From positions 107,228 to 171,227 of the forward strand of contig NZ_JAFFQR010000063.1 in assembly GCF_020736845.1 (NCBI RefSeq): a DNA stretch of 64,000 nt, in the 5' to 3' direction. The DNA comes from Paenibacillus farraposensis. GTDB lineage: Bacteria; Bacillota; Bacilli; Paenibacillales; Paenibacillaceae. The first letter of the stretch is position 1. The number at the start of each line of letters is the position of its first letter. A model generated the notes under the pieces. It was not told the DNA's origin. It saw only the letters and a program-made list of their open reading frames with translations, and did no database searches. Shown here one piece after another: positions 18,600 through 26,774 of the stretch. The translations under genes and the position numbers were made by a program.

Positions 18600-18848
18600 A
18601 TGGATGTAAAAAGGGGAATCGAAGATTTACTGAATCTGGTTAAGATACCTCCAGAGGATAGCGAAAAGGTATGTGAGTACTTGGAGTATGATGAATGGGG
18701 GGTTGCTCTCGAACACTTTAGTGCGACTGTTCTTGATGAGGGTATTGAAATTAATGAGTTAATTTATTCTCTAATTAAAAAAGTTGGAGAATACATGGAA
18801 CTTGAAGAAGAGACATGGGAAAGTTTGAAGCCTCTTATCAATAATTAA
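18600..18848 (+). CDS. MafI-like immunity protein for the EndoU toxin
   Basis: 82 acidic residues (ATG at 18600 after GAGGAAGGATAGG). The helical sequence with CEYLEYDEWGVALEHFSA and a long C-terminal helix resembles the MafI family, whose members protect against MafB toxins, some with EndoU tips. Position immediately after the EndoU-encoding 3' end is the strongest argument. It should bind and block the tip in the cytoplasm. A terminator follows at once, so toxin and immunity form one unit. Confidence 0.8.
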   Translation: MDVKRGIEDLLNLVKIPPEDSEKVCEYLEYDEWGVALEHFSATVLDEGIEINELIYSLIKKVGEYMELEEETWESLKPLINN

Positions 18849-18855
18849 GAACAAG

Positions 18856-18890
18856 ACCTTGAGGGTGGCAATCCTCAAGGTTTTTCTTTT
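18856..18890 (+). terminator. Terminator of toxin cassette 1
   Basis: ACCTTGAGG-gtggcaat-CCTCAAGGT followed by TTTTCTTTT. The same 9-bp stem closes cassettes 2 and 3. Confidence 0.88.
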
Positions 18891-18957
18891 ACCCTCACCT
18901 AGAAGTACCCTATCAGTATAAACTGTCTACATTGGAAAAAGATAATTTGGAAAACCG

Positions 18958-19288
18958 TCGTGGTGTACAAGGATGATACGAACGATGTTACAGTCACCGG
19001 ACCCGATGGCGTCAGCGTTCAAAGATTGTATAATCCATTCGGACAAATACTTCAGGAGCAAGTGGATGATGCAATCTACGGGTATGGGTATGATGATAAT
19101 GGAGATATGGTAGAAAGCACGGATGCAGAACAAGCAACCACTCGCTACGCCTACGATGCTTTTGGACGGCCTGTGAAGACGATCTATGCGGATGGAACAA
19201 CGGATACCGTGGCGTATAATGCGGTGGATCATACCGTTACTCAGACCGATGCATCCGGTTATCGCATGCGTGAAGTATCGGATGCTAT
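18958..19288 (+). pseudogene. Copied RHS YD-repeat fragment (orphan cassette 2, 5' part)
   Basis: This segment is nearly identical to 15549-15877 of the main RHS gene at a constant offset of 3409 bp. At 19286-19289 it jumps to sequence matching 17168 onward (offset 2121). The net loss of 1288 bp is not a multiple of three, so the YD frame runs into DAICPVNCGP and stops. It has no start codon or ribosome site: a silent fragment. Confidence 0.85.
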
Positions 19289-20680
19289 TTGTCCGGTCAA
19301 CTGTGGGCCAGACAAGACAGGGCTAGCGGGCAACTGCAATACTATCAGTTGAATGGCCACGGTGATGTGGTAGGTTTGAGTAATAACACAGGCAAGCAGC
19401 TGAATAGTTACACCTACGACATCTGGGGTGGCCCGGAGACGGTGAAAGAGACCGTACCGAACGTGCTGCGCTATGCTGGTGAGTATTGGGACGACACAAC
19501 CGGGCTTCAGTATTTGCGTGCTCGCTGGTACGATCCGGGCACAGCCCGCTTTATGGGCGAGGATACGTATCAGGGCCAGATTAGTGATCCACAGAGCTTG
19601 AACTGGTATGCGTATGTAGCTAATAATCCGCTTGGATATGTAGACCCTAGTGGGCATGAATTTATGCCTACCACAAAAGGCGGAATATTTTATACTAACC
19701 AGAAGACGATTATTCATTGTCAAAGAGTAGGCATGGGGACTTGTTGGAATGAGTTTAAAGCAGGAACTATGCAGGCATCCATGGCCGTAGCGAATTTCTT
19801 GATAGTGGATGATATCAACACGATACTTGATCCCAAATCGTCCACATATGACAAAACACTTGCGCTGGCAGGATTTATACCTGTTGGTAAGTTTATTAAA
19901 GGCGGAAAATTGATCATACAGCTGACGAGTAAGGAGGGAAGATACGTTGAGCGTTCTGTTAAATTGACAGAAAAAAATCTGAAATTGGCCAAGGCGCTCC
20001 CTTGTAACTGCTTTACGGCGGGGACTAAAGTTCAAACAGACGAAGGGGAGAAGAATATCGAAGACATTAAGGTCGGAGATAGGGTTCTTTCCAAGGATGA
20101 AGCGACTGGTGAGGTAGCTTACAAAGAGGTCACGGCTACGTTTAATCACCAGACGGATGAGATTTACAACATCCATGTGGGCGGTCAAGAAATTGAATCT
20201 ACATTTAATCATCCGTTTTATGTGAAAGACAAAGGATGGACGTTCGTCAAAGACCTCAAGGTCGGTGACTTGCTTGTTCAGAGCGATGGGAATACACTCA
20301 AGGTAGACAGCATTGAACTGGAACATAAGCATGTCACGGTTTACAACATGACGGTTGACGAGTTCCACACGTATTTTGTGAGTGACCTTGGGATTTGGGT
20401 TCATAATACGAATTGTAACTTTTCGGTATGGAATAAGGGAAGTTTCGATGCTATAGAAGGTTCTGCTGAATATCATTTTAAGAGACATGGTAAGGAAGTA
20501 GGGGCGGAAGATTTAGCGCAATATCTCAGAAAGGCTGAAGAATTTGCTAAAACCGCAAAGAAAGGCTCTACAAAAAGTTATGTTAATGAGGCAGTTGAGG
20601 GAACGATTCGATATAAAAAGAATGGTAAATATATTGATATTGCCCCGGATGGGACTATAGTTTCTTTTGGTAAGCAATAA
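19289..20680 (+). CDS. Orphan RHS core-Hint-toxin cassette 2
   Basis: 463 codons open in the frame of the main RHS gene. The first ~370 residues repeat the main protein's RHS core (YVANNPLGYVDPSGHEF) and Hint domain (CFTAGTKVQTDEGEKNIEDI ... IWVHN) almost exactly. The last ~88 residues differ completely: CNFSVWNKGSFDAIEGSAEY, HFKRHGKEVGAEDLAQYLRK and IRYKKNGKYIDIAPDGTIVS. The HFxRHGKEVG/YLRKAEEF pattern with a final beta-rich part resembles small RNase toxin tips of the BECR type, but I cannot name the family. TTG 19289 has no ribosome site, so it is probably unexpressed until recombined onto the main RHS gene. Its own immunity gene follows. Confidence 0.75.
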   Translation: MSGQLWARQDRASGQLQYYQLNGHGDVVGLSNNTGKQLNSYTYDIWGGPETVKETVPNVLRYAGEYWDDTTGLQYLRARWYDPGTARFMGEDTYQGQISDPQSLNWYAYVANNPLGYVDPSGHEFMPTTKGGIFYTNQKTIIHCQRVGMGTCWNEFKAGTMQASMAVANFLIVDDINTILDPKSSTYDKTLALAGFIPVGKFIKGGKLIIQLTSKEGRYVERSVKLTEKNLKLAKALPCNCFTAGTKVQTDEGEKNIEDIKVGDRVLSKDEATGEVAYKEVTATFNHQTDEIYNIHVGGQEIESTFNHPFYVKDKGWTFVKDLKVGDLLVQSDGNTLKVDSIELEHKHVTVYNMTVDEFHTYFVSDLGIWVHNTNCNFSVWNKGSFDAIEGSAEYHFKRHGKEVGAEDLAQYLRKAEEFAKTAKKGSTKSYVNEAVEGTIRYKKNGKYIDIAPDGTIVSFGKQ

Positions 20681-20712
20681 TGTGTATATTTATCTGTTGG
20701 AGGTGTAGATTT

Positions 20713-21090
20713 TTGGATAAAGTAGAAATTATAGAAAAGATATCATATCTGAATAATTTTCAATTAGTTAATCCCTTTCCATATGAGGATACTAAAAAAA
20801 TAAAAAGTGACTTTGAAATGGATTTTAAGTCACTTGAGGATGAAAGTTTAAACGCTGATTTTAATGATTATTGCACTGTAATTGTTGGAACGACGAGTTA
20901 TATATTAAAAGGTAAAGCTACTAACATCCCTAAGAAACAAGTTGAATTATTGAATGAGGGTTTCTTTCAACGATTTCCTAAGTATAGATTTATTGAAACA
21001 AGTTTGAAGAACTATCCTGACTTTCAAGCTGAATACAATAATCACGAACAATTAAGAAAGCTAATTTTAGATTATTTGCACAGTAATTAA
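20713..21090 (+). CDS. Putative immunity protein of cassette 2
   Basis: 125 residues from TTG 20713, chosen because TTGGAGGTG lies 9 nt upstream (the longer frame from ATG 20680 has no site). The product starts LDKVEIIEKISYLNNFQLVN and is acidic and alpha/beta in character (MDFKSLEDESLNADFNDYC, IVGTTSYILKGK, RFIETSLKNYPDF). No family recognised. Its place between a toxin tip and the shared terminator, with only 32 bp between, supports an immunity role. The sequence is more AT-rich than the RHS region, as is common for such tips and immunity genes. Confidence 0.7.
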   Translation: MDKVEIIEKISYLNNFQLVNPFPYEDTKKIKSDFEMDFKSLEDESLNADFNDYCTVIVGTTSYILKGKATNIPKKQVELLNEGFFQRFPKYRFIETSLKNYPDFQAEYNNHEQLRKLILDYLHSN

Positions 21091-21110
21091 CGCGTATCCA
21101 TTTTGTATTG

Positions 21111-21144
21111 ACCTTGAGGGAAAATCCTCAAGGTCTTTCTTTTA
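21111..21144 (+). terminator. Terminator of toxin cassette 2
   Basis: ACCTTGAGG-gaaaat-CCTCAAGGT then CTTTCTTTT; same stem as at 18856 and 22997. Confidence 0.85.
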
Positions 21145-21266
21145 CCACCATCCCCTGCCGAATGAACTGGGCGGATATGTAGAAAAGAACTTAACCCACA
21201 TCACTCCCGTATGATATTCCTCTAATATGCCTGTACGCACATAAATGCTTGAATTTTATACCCTAA

Positions 21267-21718
21267 ATAACGGATATCCGAGACATCATGCAGAAGCTAG
21301 ACTTCAAACTGAACACGTTCACAGGCATTGATGATGTAACGGCTTCGGCTATTGTCGCTGAAATAGGTGATATTGCTCGATTTACAAGTGCCGACAAACT
21401 TGCTAAGTACGCAGGGCTTACGCCAAGCCAAATGAGCAGCGGCGGCAGAGGTAAAGACCGCAATCAACGATAGGGGAATCGAGCGTTGAACAAGATTCTG
21501 TGGGGGCTAGCTGTAAGACAAGTTCATACCGCTAGGACTTCCAGTAAGCCGCTAAATCCCGTATTCCGTTCATACTACGAGAAACGATAAGCGAGGGTAA
21601 AAAGAAGAAACAAGCAATCATCTGCATTATGAGAAGGCTAGTGAACATCCTTTACAGCATGATGAAGAACAAAACCGAATACCGACTTGACGCTTTACCT
21701 GAACGGGCGGCAGGTTAA
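21267..21718 (+). mobile_element. IS110-family transposase C-terminal relic
   Basis: Reads ITDIRDIMQKLDFKLNTFTG then IDDVTASAIVAEIGDIARF and KLAKYAGLTPSQMSSGGRGK, the Transposase_20 (IS110/IS116/IS902) pattern. A TAG interrupts before GNRALNKILWGLAV, another stop follows SYYEKR, and a frame change leads to KKKQAIICIMRRLVNILYSM. The DEDD N-terminal half is absent. A GGTGGCA...TGCCACC hairpin with T-rich tail follows at 21727-21757. The element is dead and sits exactly where the RHS core and the start of the Hint domain of cassette 3 should be. Confidence 0.85.
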
Positions 21719-21782
21719 TGATACAATGGTGGCAGCTGAAACAGTTGCCACCTTCTTTATTCCCTGAATCAAGTTTCTAACT

Positions 21783-22463
21783 AACGAAGGGGAGAAAAAT
21801 ATCGAAGACATCGAAGTCGGAGATAAGGTTCTCTCAAAGTCCGATGAAACCGGAGAAGTGGAATACAGAGAGGTCGTAAAGCTGTTCCAAAAGCAGGCAG
21901 ATGAAGTTTATTACGTCCATATCGGTGATGAAGTCATCGAAACAACTGGATTACATCCATTTTGGCTTGATGAAAAAGGGTGGACTCTCGTACAAGATCT
22001 AAAGGTTGGAGAGTTGCTTGTCTCAAGCGATGGTACTAAACTGGCAATAGATAAGATTGAGAAAGCGCCGCGACAAACAACGGTTTACAATTTCATGGTC
22101 GACGGGTATCATTCTTACTTTGTATCTAACCTTGGGATTTGGGTGCATAATTGTACTATTATCACCGCAGGCAAGAACTTCAAAGACCACTTTGTTCGAC
22201 ATAAGGGCATTTTAGAAAATTCTCTTGGAAAAAAGCACCCTAAATATAAGACCCACGGTGATGCATTCTTGAGTGATATTGGCAAAATAATTGACGATGG
22301 AACAGTATCGTTTGTGGGTAAGGGAACTTTGAAAAAAGATGGTGAAGTGTTAAATATTTATAGAGGCAATGGCATGATAGTTGCTACTAAACCAAATGGA
22401 GAGTTTGTTACTCTACTAGAATCAGGTAAGGGTATGGACTTAAACATTCAGTTTGTCCCTTAA
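21783..22463 (+). CDS. Truncated Hint-toxin cassette 3
   Basis: Similarity to the Hint domain begins abruptly at 21783 with NEGEKNIEDIEVGDKVLSKS, lacking the CFTAGTKV block and so the catalytic cysteine. The rest of the Hint domain (VVKLFQKQADEVYYVHIGDE, YHSYFVSNLGIWVHN) is present but more diverged than in cassette 2. The tip (about 104 residues) starts CTIITAGKNFKDHFVRHKGI, then LENSLGKKHPKYKTHGDAFL, and ends MDLNIQFVP. A FxxHFxRHxx start and a beta-rich C-terminal half (FVGKGTLKK, IYRGNGMIVA) again suggest a small nuclease fold; I do not recognise it. No credible start signal: ATG 21858 lies inside the domain. A remnant or donor module. Confidence 0.7.
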   Translation, partial: NEGEKNIEDIEVGDKVLSKSDETGEVEYREVVKLFQKQADEVYYVHIGDEVIETTGLHPFWLDEKGWTLVQDLKVGELLVSSDGTKLAIDKIEKAPRQTTVYNFMVDGYHSYFVSNLGIWVHNCTIITAGKNFKDHFVRHKGILENSLGKKHPKYKTHGDAFLSDIGKIIDDGTVSFVGKGTLKKDGEVLNIYRGNGMIVATKPNGEFVTLLESGKGMDLNIQFVP

Positions 22464-22478
22464 TGAAGGAGAGATTAT

Positions 22479-22985
22479 ATGCTCGAAAAACTTGTTGATA
22501 TCTTTAAAAGCGACTCAATCCAAGATATTTACTTGCTTGGTTTTGTAGATATTGAAGATGGAGTAGCGGACTTTTGTCCGGATATGCGTTACTATTATTT
22601 CGAAGTAGGCGAGAAGTATATTGAATTTGAATCAATAAACCAATACTCAAAACTAATTGTGAGAATAATTGATTCGATTCGATATCAATTTGAAATTGAT
22701 GAGGATATGTTGCCGTGCAAGACATCGGTAAGTCAAATAATATTGACTGACTCGATGTCTGCCAAAAATACTGTTAAGAGTTTCGTTATTAACGGTATGG
22801 AGTCTAATGACAATAATCAAATTGTCTGCAACAGCCTTCAGTTGAACTTGGATAATGGACAAGAATTGTTTATTGACCCATCTTTTTATTATGGTATAAA
22901 CATCGGTGGGGCAGAACAAAGGAAGTTTTGGAATGAGAACCTTGCTGATGGCACAAAGATTGACGAAGTAATCATGGAAGTTTAA
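22479..22985 (+). CDS. Putative immunity protein of cassette 3
   Basis: 168 residues, ATG preceded by AATGAAGGAGAG at 7 nt, 15 bp after the tip's stop. Very acidic (DIYLLGFVDIEDGVADFCPD, FEIDEDMLPCK, ELFIDPSF), as expected for a protein that neutralises a basic nuclease. No named family recognised. It is followed at once by the shared terminator. Unlike its toxin, it keeps an intact ribosome site and may still be translated if transcribed. Confidence 0.72.
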   Translation: MLEKLVDIFKSDSIQDIYLLGFVDIEDGVADFCPDMRYYYFEVGEKYIEFESINQYSKLIVRIIDSIRYQFEIDEDMLPCKTSVSQIILTDSMSAKNTVKSFVINGMESNDNNQIVCNSLQLNLDNGQELFIDPSFYYGINIGGAEQRKFWNENLADGTKIDEVIMEV

Positions 22986-22996
22986 GTTTGCCAAAC

Positions 22997-23029
22997 ACCT
23001 TGAGGAGATGAGCCTCAAGGTCTTTTTTT
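22997..23029 (+). terminator. Terminator of toxin cassette 3
   Basis: ACCTTGAGG-agatgag-CCTCAAGGT followed by CTTTTTTT; same stem as the other two cassettes. Confidence 0.88.
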
Positions 23030-23191
23030 ACCCCCACCCAGTGCCGAATGAATCGGGTGGCAACGTCCCAAAATACTAGTTCACAATATTAATTGTGGTT
23101 TCACTTTAAGCAGTAATAATATCCAATACTTAGAATAGACATTGGAAAAAAACCTGGTTTTTCCGATGAAATTCTAGGGGGTGCATTTTTG

Positions 23192-23312
23192 TATGGCCAT
23201 TAAAGGATAAAAGTTCAAAATGTATTCAGAAGATTTAAAGGCTGAAGCCATTTGTCTACATGTGGAGGACCTATCGGCAAATCAACGAACATTTGGGAAT
23301 AGCTTAGGCGAT
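23192..23312 (+). mobile_element. IS3-family orfA relic
   Basis: From ATG 23192 the translation reads MAIKG, stop, KFKMYSEDLKAEAICLHVED, and in a shifted frame YRQINEHLGI. This matches the N-terminal helix-turn-helix of IS3-type OrfA (MAKKGQKF..YS.ELK.EAI.LH.E...YR.I.EHLGI). One stop and one frameshift in 120 bp; nothing of orfB is seen nearby. Confidence 0.65.
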
Positions 23313-23354
23313 ATTTCCGGCGGATGCGAGATTTTAATTTAAGAAGGAATACGA

Positions 23355-23475
23355 CACTCTCACTGAGATATTCGCCGTTGTGACACGCCAGGCCATCCGG
23401 CATATTCGCTCTGCTTGTCTTCTGGATGTTCAAGCATTTTTTCCGTAAATGATTCACCTTTAGTTTCCTAAGCAA
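23355..23475 (-). pseudogene. Relic of an AbrB-like regulator C-terminus
   Basis: On the minus strand a frame reads MLEHPEDKQSEYAGWPGVSQ then RRIS, matching MLEHPEARQNDYAKWLGVSQ SRIS at the C-terminus of the AbrB-like protein encoded at 6654-7103. The DNA is also visibly similar (CTTCTGGATGTTCAAGCAT in both). Only the tail is left. Confidence 0.75.
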
Positions 23476-23521
23476 AACCTTTAGATTGTCAGGTAATCGA
23501 AATTCATGGCATTTTATAAAA

Positions 23522-23535
23522 TGTAAGTGCTTACA
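23522..23535 (+). promoter_or_regulatory. cre-like site (CcpA) before the sugar ABC importer
   Basis: TGTAAGTGCTTACA fits the catabolite-responsive consensus TGWAANCGNTNWCA with one mismatch and is almost palindromic. It lies 52 bp before the binding-protein ATG, a position where CcpA would repress. Confidence 0.5.
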
Positions 23536-23586
23536 ATTTGGTATCCACACATAACCAACAAAGACGCCGAAAGGGGAAGGTCTGGC

Positions 23587-25254
23587 ATGACAAGCAAAAG
23601 TTTTGGAACAATGAGTCTGGTAATCATCATGTTGATATCTATGATCACTGCCTGCTCAGGAAGTGCGGGCAAGGAAACCACGTCGGGGGATAGCAAGGAG
23701 AAGGTCACATTCACGTATTTTAATGCCACGGCGGGAAGGGACATTAATACCAATGAAACGCGGATCGGCAAAATTCTGGAGGATCAGACAGGCGTGAACT
23801 GGAAGCTGGAGCATCTGGTAGGGGATTCGAATACGAAGATTGGCACGTTTATTGCAAGCAACGATTACCCGGACGTGATTGTACCGGATGGCACGATTGA
23901 TAAACTGCTGGATGCCGGAGCTTTTATTCCCCTGAATGATTTGATCGACAAATATGGGCCAAATATCAAGCGTGTATACGGACCGTACTACAACCTGATG
24001 AAAGCGGAGGATGGGAATATCTATTTCCTGCCGTTCAGTGCGGTGGTCGGCGATTATTTGCCTGCTCCTAACATAGAGCAGGGAGCTTTTTGGATACAGC
24101 GCAGAGTGTTGAAGGAGGCGGGATATCCAAAAATAAAAACGTTAGATGAGTACTTGGCTCTGATTCGGAACTATGCGAAAAAGCATGCAGGCGAGGGTTT
24201 AACCGGGTACTTGGCGTTAACCACGCAGGATAGGTTTTATGCGCTTACGAATGCGCCGATGCATCTGGCAGGTTATCCGAACGATGGCGGCACGATTATT
24301 GATATGAAATCACACCAGGCGACGGATTATGGAGATAAGGAAATCACAAAGCGGTATCTCCAAGAATTGAATCAGCTTAACGCAGAGGGCCTGTTTGACA
24401 AAGCCTCCTTTGTGGACAATTACGATCAATATTTGGCGAAGCTGACCTCTGGCAAAGTGCTGGGCTTCTTCGACTACCGCTGGCAGGCAGGGCAGGCTCT
24501 AAACAACCTCCAGGAGGCTTCCAAGCAGTCAGGTAATGATGATCTGGAATATGTAGGGTTGCCTGTTGTATACGATCAGAATATAAAGGATCAGTACCTT
24601 GATCCGTCGTCATTTATTAATAACCGGGGTATTGGAATTACGGTCAGTGCCAAGGACCCGGTGCGGATCATCAAATTTTTCAACAATCTGCTGACCGACG
24701 AAAACCAGGTGTTATCCAACTGGGGGATCAAAGGTGAAACCTATGATGTAAATAAAAATGGGCGCTTTTATCGGACCAAGGAGCAAATTAAGAAGACGGG
24801 GGAGAATGCGTTCCGTGACTCATTTGGGTTCAAATATTTTGAATACAGCTGGCCTCGATACGGTAGCGGTTCTTCCTTGCCCGACGGCAACTCGGTTAGC
24901 CCCGGACGGCAGTCTGAGGTTGCGCGTATGTCGTATACCGAAGGTGATAAAAAGCTGCTAAAAGCGCACGGTGTAGAGTCCTTCTCGCAGATGTTTTCCG
25001 CACCTGACGAACGTCCATGGTTCCCGGCCTGGAGCATTCAGATTGCCCAAGGCTCACCTGCGCAGATCTTCCAGCAAAAGAAAGGTGACCTGCAGCGCAA
25101 ATATTTCCCGCGCTTGGTGCTGTCTGCACCGGAACAGTTTGATGCAATTTGGAATGAATACACCACCGAGTTCAACAAGCTGGATGTGAAGGCATTTGAG
25201 GAACTGATTACGAAGGAGGTTACAAAAAAAGTAGATATTGCCGATAAAAAGTAA
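23587..25254 (+). CDS. Sugar ABC importer, extracellular solute-binding lipoprotein
   Basis: 555 residues from ATG 23587 (AAAGGGGAAGG upstream; an upstream in-frame ATG at 23527 has no site). A lipoprotein signal peptide ends at MITACSG (lipobox Cys near residue 22). The mature protein is a large cluster-F-type family 1 binding protein of the LplA class, which in Paenibacillus and Bacillus bind oligosaccharides from plant polymers. It is the first gene of a binding protein-permease-permease set followed by a GH10 xylanase, so xylo-oligosaccharides are the likely ligand (inference). No ATPase gene is present; such systems borrow a shared MsmX-type ATPase. Confidence 0.92.
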   Translation: MTSKSFGTMSLVIIMLISMITACSGSAGKETTSGDSKEKVTFTYFNATAGRDINTNETRIGKILEDQTGVNWKLEHLVGDSNTKIGTFIASNDYPDVIVPDGTIDKLLDAGAFIPLNDLIDKYGPNIKRVYGPYYNLMKAEDGNIYFLPFSAVVGDYLPAPNIEQGAFWIQRRVLKEAGYPKIKTLDEYLALIRNYAKKHAGEGLTGYLALTTQDRFYALTNAPMHLAGYPNDGGTIIDMKSHQATDYGDKEITKRYLQELNQLNAEGLFDKASFVDNYDQYLAKLTSGKVLGFFDYRWQAGQALNNLQEASKQSGNDDLEYVGLPVVYDQNIKDQYLDPSSFINNRGIGITVSAKDPVRIIKFFNNLLTDENQVLSNWGIKGETYDVNKNGRFYRTKEQIKKTGENAFRDSFGFKYFEYSWPRYGSGSSLPDGNSVSPGRQSEVARMSYTEGDKKLLKAHGVESFSQMFSAPDERPWFPAWSIQIAQGSPAQIFQQKKGDLQRKYFPRLVLSAPEQFDAIWNEYTTEFNKLDVKAFEELITKEVTKKVDIADKK

Positions 25255-25268
25255 AGGAGGAAGCATCT

Positions 25269-26243
25269 ATGGGTCGCGCGACAATGGTCACGATCTCCCC
25301 GGACCCTTTGCCATCCCCACGGCGAACCGGCTTGAGGGGATTTATGCACAGACTGAATCAGCAGCGGACACTGGTATGGATGTCCGTTCCTTTTTTAATC
25401 TGGTTGTTTATCTTCAAATATTTACCCATCTGGGGCTGGACGATTGCCTTTCAGGATTTTAAGCCTGCCCGTAAGCTGATTGATCAGCAATGGGTCGGGT
25501 TGAAGCATTTCCGTTTTCTGTTTCAGGATGAACATTTTCTGCGGGTGATGCGCAATACGCTGGCAATGAGCTTTATTAACCTGGTGCTGGGCTTCGTTAC
25601 CGCTATAACATTGGCGATTTTGCTGAATGAGCTTCGTCAGATTGTGTTCAAGCGGGTGGTGCAGACGGTCAGTTACTTGCCGCATTTTATTTCATGGGTG
25701 GTCGCGGCCAGCATTATCAGTACAGCACTGTCTGCGGACGGCGGCATTGTCAATGAGGTGCTGATGTGGCTGGGACTGATCAAGGAGCCTGTCCTGTGGC
25801 TGGGCGAAGGAAGCTATTTTTGGGGCATTCTCGGCGCATCGGAGGTATGGAAAAATGTCGGCTGGAACACCATTATTTATTTGGCCGCGATGACGATGGT
25901 TGATCCCTCGCAGTATGAGGCGGCTGAGATCGACGGAGCAGGACGTTTTCAGCGGATTTGGCATGTGACATTGCCGGGATTAAAGCCCGTATTCATCATT
26001 CTGCTCATTATGAACATCGGCAATCTGCTGGAATCCGGTTTTGAGCCGCAATATTTATTGGGTAACGGCATGAACGTGGACTATTCGGAAAATCTGGATA
26101 TCTTCGTTCTGAAATATGGTATCCAGATGGGCAATTTCTCGCTTTCCATTGCTGCCGGGATGTTTAAGACAGTGGTCAGCTTTATCTTGCTGTTTAGCGC
26201 CAATCATATTGCGAAGCGGTTAGGGGAGGAAAGGTTGTTCTGA
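25269..26243 (+). CDS. Sugar ABC importer permease, LplB type
   Basis: 324 residues, six predicted membrane segments, with the ABC permease cytoplasmic loop EAAEIDGAGRFQRIWHVTLP (the EAA motif that docks the ATPase). ATG follows AAAGGAGGAAGC, 14 bp after the binding-protein gene. Long hydrophilic N-terminus of ~35 residues. Pairs with the permease at 26775. Confidence 0.93.
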   Translation: MGRATMVTISPDPLPSPRRTGLRGFMHRLNQQRTLVWMSVPFLIWLFIFKYLPIWGWTIAFQDFKPARKLIDQQWVGLKHFRFLFQDEHFLRVMRNTLAMSFINLVLGFVTAITLAILLNELRQIVFKRVVQTVSYLPHFISWVVAASIISTALSADGGIVNEVLMWLGLIKEPVLWLGEGSYFWGILGASEVWKNVGWNTIIYLAAMTMVDPSQYEAAEIDGAGRFQRIWHVTLPGLKPVFIILLIMNIGNLLESGFEPQYLLGNGMNVDYSENLDIFVLKYGIQMGNFSLSIAAGMFKTVVSFILLFSANHIAKRLGEERLF

Positions 26244-26774
26244 GAAAAGAGTAAGTTAGGAGAGGGGGCGTCGCTTCGCGTGCAGATTGTTCTTCCGATC
26301 TACCGTTTTTCCAGAACAATTTTGCCCGCTCCCCTGCTCCACGCTGTAAAGTCACTTTTTTATAGAACTGAGGGTAGTGGCAGGATCGCAAAAGGGGAGA
26401 ACTTGAGGGAAGGCGCGTGACTCATGCTTCCTTGGGTAACCGCGTCATGATGGCCGGCTCAGCTTTGCTATCGTTTATTCTTTTAGAGCTAAGCTGATGG
26501 TAGCGATAACAGAAGGCGCGTACTCATCATACTACAGGTGCAGGGAGGGATTTTTAACAAGACGCTTTGCGGACCTTGCCAAGACCTTATAAACGAGCTG
26601 TTTACAACTTCTAATAACACAATACTCATTCACAATACTCCACTGCAATTACTACTAATATAATCACTCCAAGAACAGTTCCAGATAACAACACCAACAA
26701 GCTTCAAAAACAATGAATTGAATTAGGATGCCCAGTCAGACGGCTAGGCTATTTGTTGAAAAGGAGAGGAAGTT
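26244..26774 (+). other. 531-bp gap between the two permease genes, no gene seen
   Basis: No credible reading frame with a start signal occurs on either strand. The stretch contains partial inverted repeats around 26455-26510 (CTCAGCTTTGCTATCG against AAGCTGATGGTAGCGATAAC), suggesting RNA structure or a decayed insertion. In relatives the two permease genes of such importers are usually separated by tens of bases, so this may be an inserted segment. Confidence 0.5.

Noticed and set aside
26285..26305. TTCTTCCGATCT, one base from the end of a sequencing adapter
   Set aside because: Only 11 identical bases in a row, no further adapter sequence around it; likely chance, though the read support of this gap could be inspected.
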